NCBI GenBank assembly: GCA_003451975.1 | Contig: DMIX01000221.1 | Coordinates: 1-5,614, forward strand | Origin: Propionibacteriaceae bacterium | Lineage (GTDB): Bacteria > Actinomycetota > Actinomycetes > Propionibacteriales > Propionibacteriaceae | Length of the DNA stretch: 5,614 bases | Direction: 5' to 3' | Shown here: positions 5,018 to 5,614 of the stretch, piece by piece | Position numbering within the stretch: position 1 is the first letter of the stretch | Layout: every line of letters begins with the position of its first letter | Made by a program: the position numbers and the translations under genes | The notes under the pieces: generated by a model | What the model saw: only the letters and a program-made list of their open reading frames with translations | The model's database searches: none | Told to the model about the DNA's origin: nothing

Positions 5018-5614
5018 AGTCTCCTTTTCGCGCCGTCTTCCATCGCCGCTCCACCCCGGTAGAGCGCTATCTGACGCTGCTCATCATCGGCTACGCGATC
5101 CTGGTCACCTCACAGAACCCGCGGTTCTTCAGTCTGGAGACCGTCTTCGATCTCGTCCATGAAGGCGCACCCACCATGATTTTGGCGGTCGGGGTGTTGT
5201 TGGTGCTGGTTTCCGGCGGCATCGACGTGTCCTTCCCCGTGGTGGCGATCACGTCGGCCTACATGTCGATCAAGCTGATGTGGGCCTTTGGACTGGACAC
5301 GATGGCATTCATGCTGCCGGTCTCGATCCTCTTTGGCACCATCCTGGGCCTGATCAACGCGCTGCTCATTCACTTCCTTCGATTGCCAACGCTGATCGTG
5401 ACCTTGGGCACGATGGCGGTCTACCGCGGCTTGATGGCCGTGCTGCTGGGGACCAGTCAGTATCCGGTCGCGCAAATGCCGAAGTCCTTGGCGGAGTTCG
5501 GGCTGCTCGACATCGTCAGCGTCACCCGACCCGAAGGGGTCTATGGGCTGTCGATCTTCCTGCCCATCGTGGCGGCGGTGATGGCCCTGACCTGGTTCCT
5601 GCTCTACCACACCA
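5014..5614 (+). CDS. Sugar ABC transporter permease, RbsC-like (5' part only, cut by window edge)
   Basis: Integral membrane subunit forming the translocation path; 200 codons are visible of an expected 310-340. It belongs to the BPD_transp_2 class (RbsC/XylH/AraH/LsrC). Hydrophobic segments lie at about 18-34, 54-67, 74-92, 96-120, 127-146 and 179-197. Family landmarks are VSGGIDVSF (66-74, equivalent to the GGIDLS motif), LGLINALL (111-118), and LPTLIVTLGTMAVYRGL (124-140). The ATG overlaps the ATPase stop by four bases, and AAGGAGGG (4998-5005) sits eight bases upstream, so the two are tightly coupled. LsrC/LsrD- and RhaP/RhaQ-type systems use two different permeases, so a second one may follow beyond the window; that is a prediction. 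The minus-strand reading frame across this gene is an artefact of its composition. Confidence 0.94.
   Translation, partial: MKSPFRAVFHRRSTPVERYLTLLIIGYAILVTSQNPRFFSLETVFDLVHEGAPTMILAVGVLLVLVSGGIDVSFPVVAITSAYMSIKLMWAFGLDTMAFMLPVSILFGTILGLINALLIHFLRLPTLIVTLGTMAVYRGLMAVLLGTSQYPVAQMPKSLAEFGLLDIVSVTRPEGVYGLSIFLPIVAAVMALTWFLLYHT

Noticed and set aside
5110..5610. 166-codon minus-strand open frame rich in His, Gln, Asp and Arg
   Set aside because: This composition is the usual antisense image of a hydrophobic membrane protein, here the permease.
1..5614. CRISPR array, tRNA or rRNA gene, insertion sequence or phage integration signal
   Set aside because: I saw no spaced repeats of that kind, no cloverleaf, no transposase and no terminal repeats; the locus looks like ordinary chromosomal metabolism.

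Overview
The window shows a compact, divergently organised sugar-uptake locus from a GC-rich bacterium, most likely an actinobacterium. The clues are GC-rich codon third positions, strong AAGGAG-type ribosome binding sites, a Gly/Thr-rich lipoprotein linker after the lipobox, and the overall gene style. I cannot name the genus from sequence alone.

Minus strand, right to left: a PfkB/ribokinase-family sugar kinase (1730 to 789), then after a 39-base gap a DeoR-family transcriptional regulator (749 to the window edge, where only its last few residues are missing). A good sigma70-type promoter (TTGCCA, 17 bases, TAACAT; 1844 to 1816) lies in front of the kinase, with a 19-bp palindrome directly upstream of its -35 box.

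Positions 1731 to 2288 form a 558-base divergent control region with no convincing gene. It holds the kinase promoter, a set of TGTGA/TCACA half-sites on the kinase side, a set of TAACA direct repeats on the transporter side, and two small hairpins just ahead of the binding-protein gene.

Plus strand, left to right: a lipoprotein solute-binding protein of the LsrB/RhaS-like periplasmic-binding class (2289 to 3353), a perfect 15-bp stem-loop in the 101-base gap, a double-domain RbsA-type ATPase (3455 to 5017), and an RbsC-type permease that overlaps the ATPase by 4 bases (ATGA) and runs off the right edge (5014 to 5614).

Inferred working model: the CUT2-type ABC importer brings in a sugar or polyol, the PfkB kinase phosphorylates it, and the phosphorylated product is a plausible effector of the DeoR regulator, which would control both divergent operons through sites in the shared spacer. 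The substrate cannot be assigned from the sequence. The gene families are well known. The points most worth following up are the regulatory architecture, the intercistronic hairpin, the one-sided degeneration of the ATPase sites, and the altered substrate-site residues of the binding protein and the kinase.
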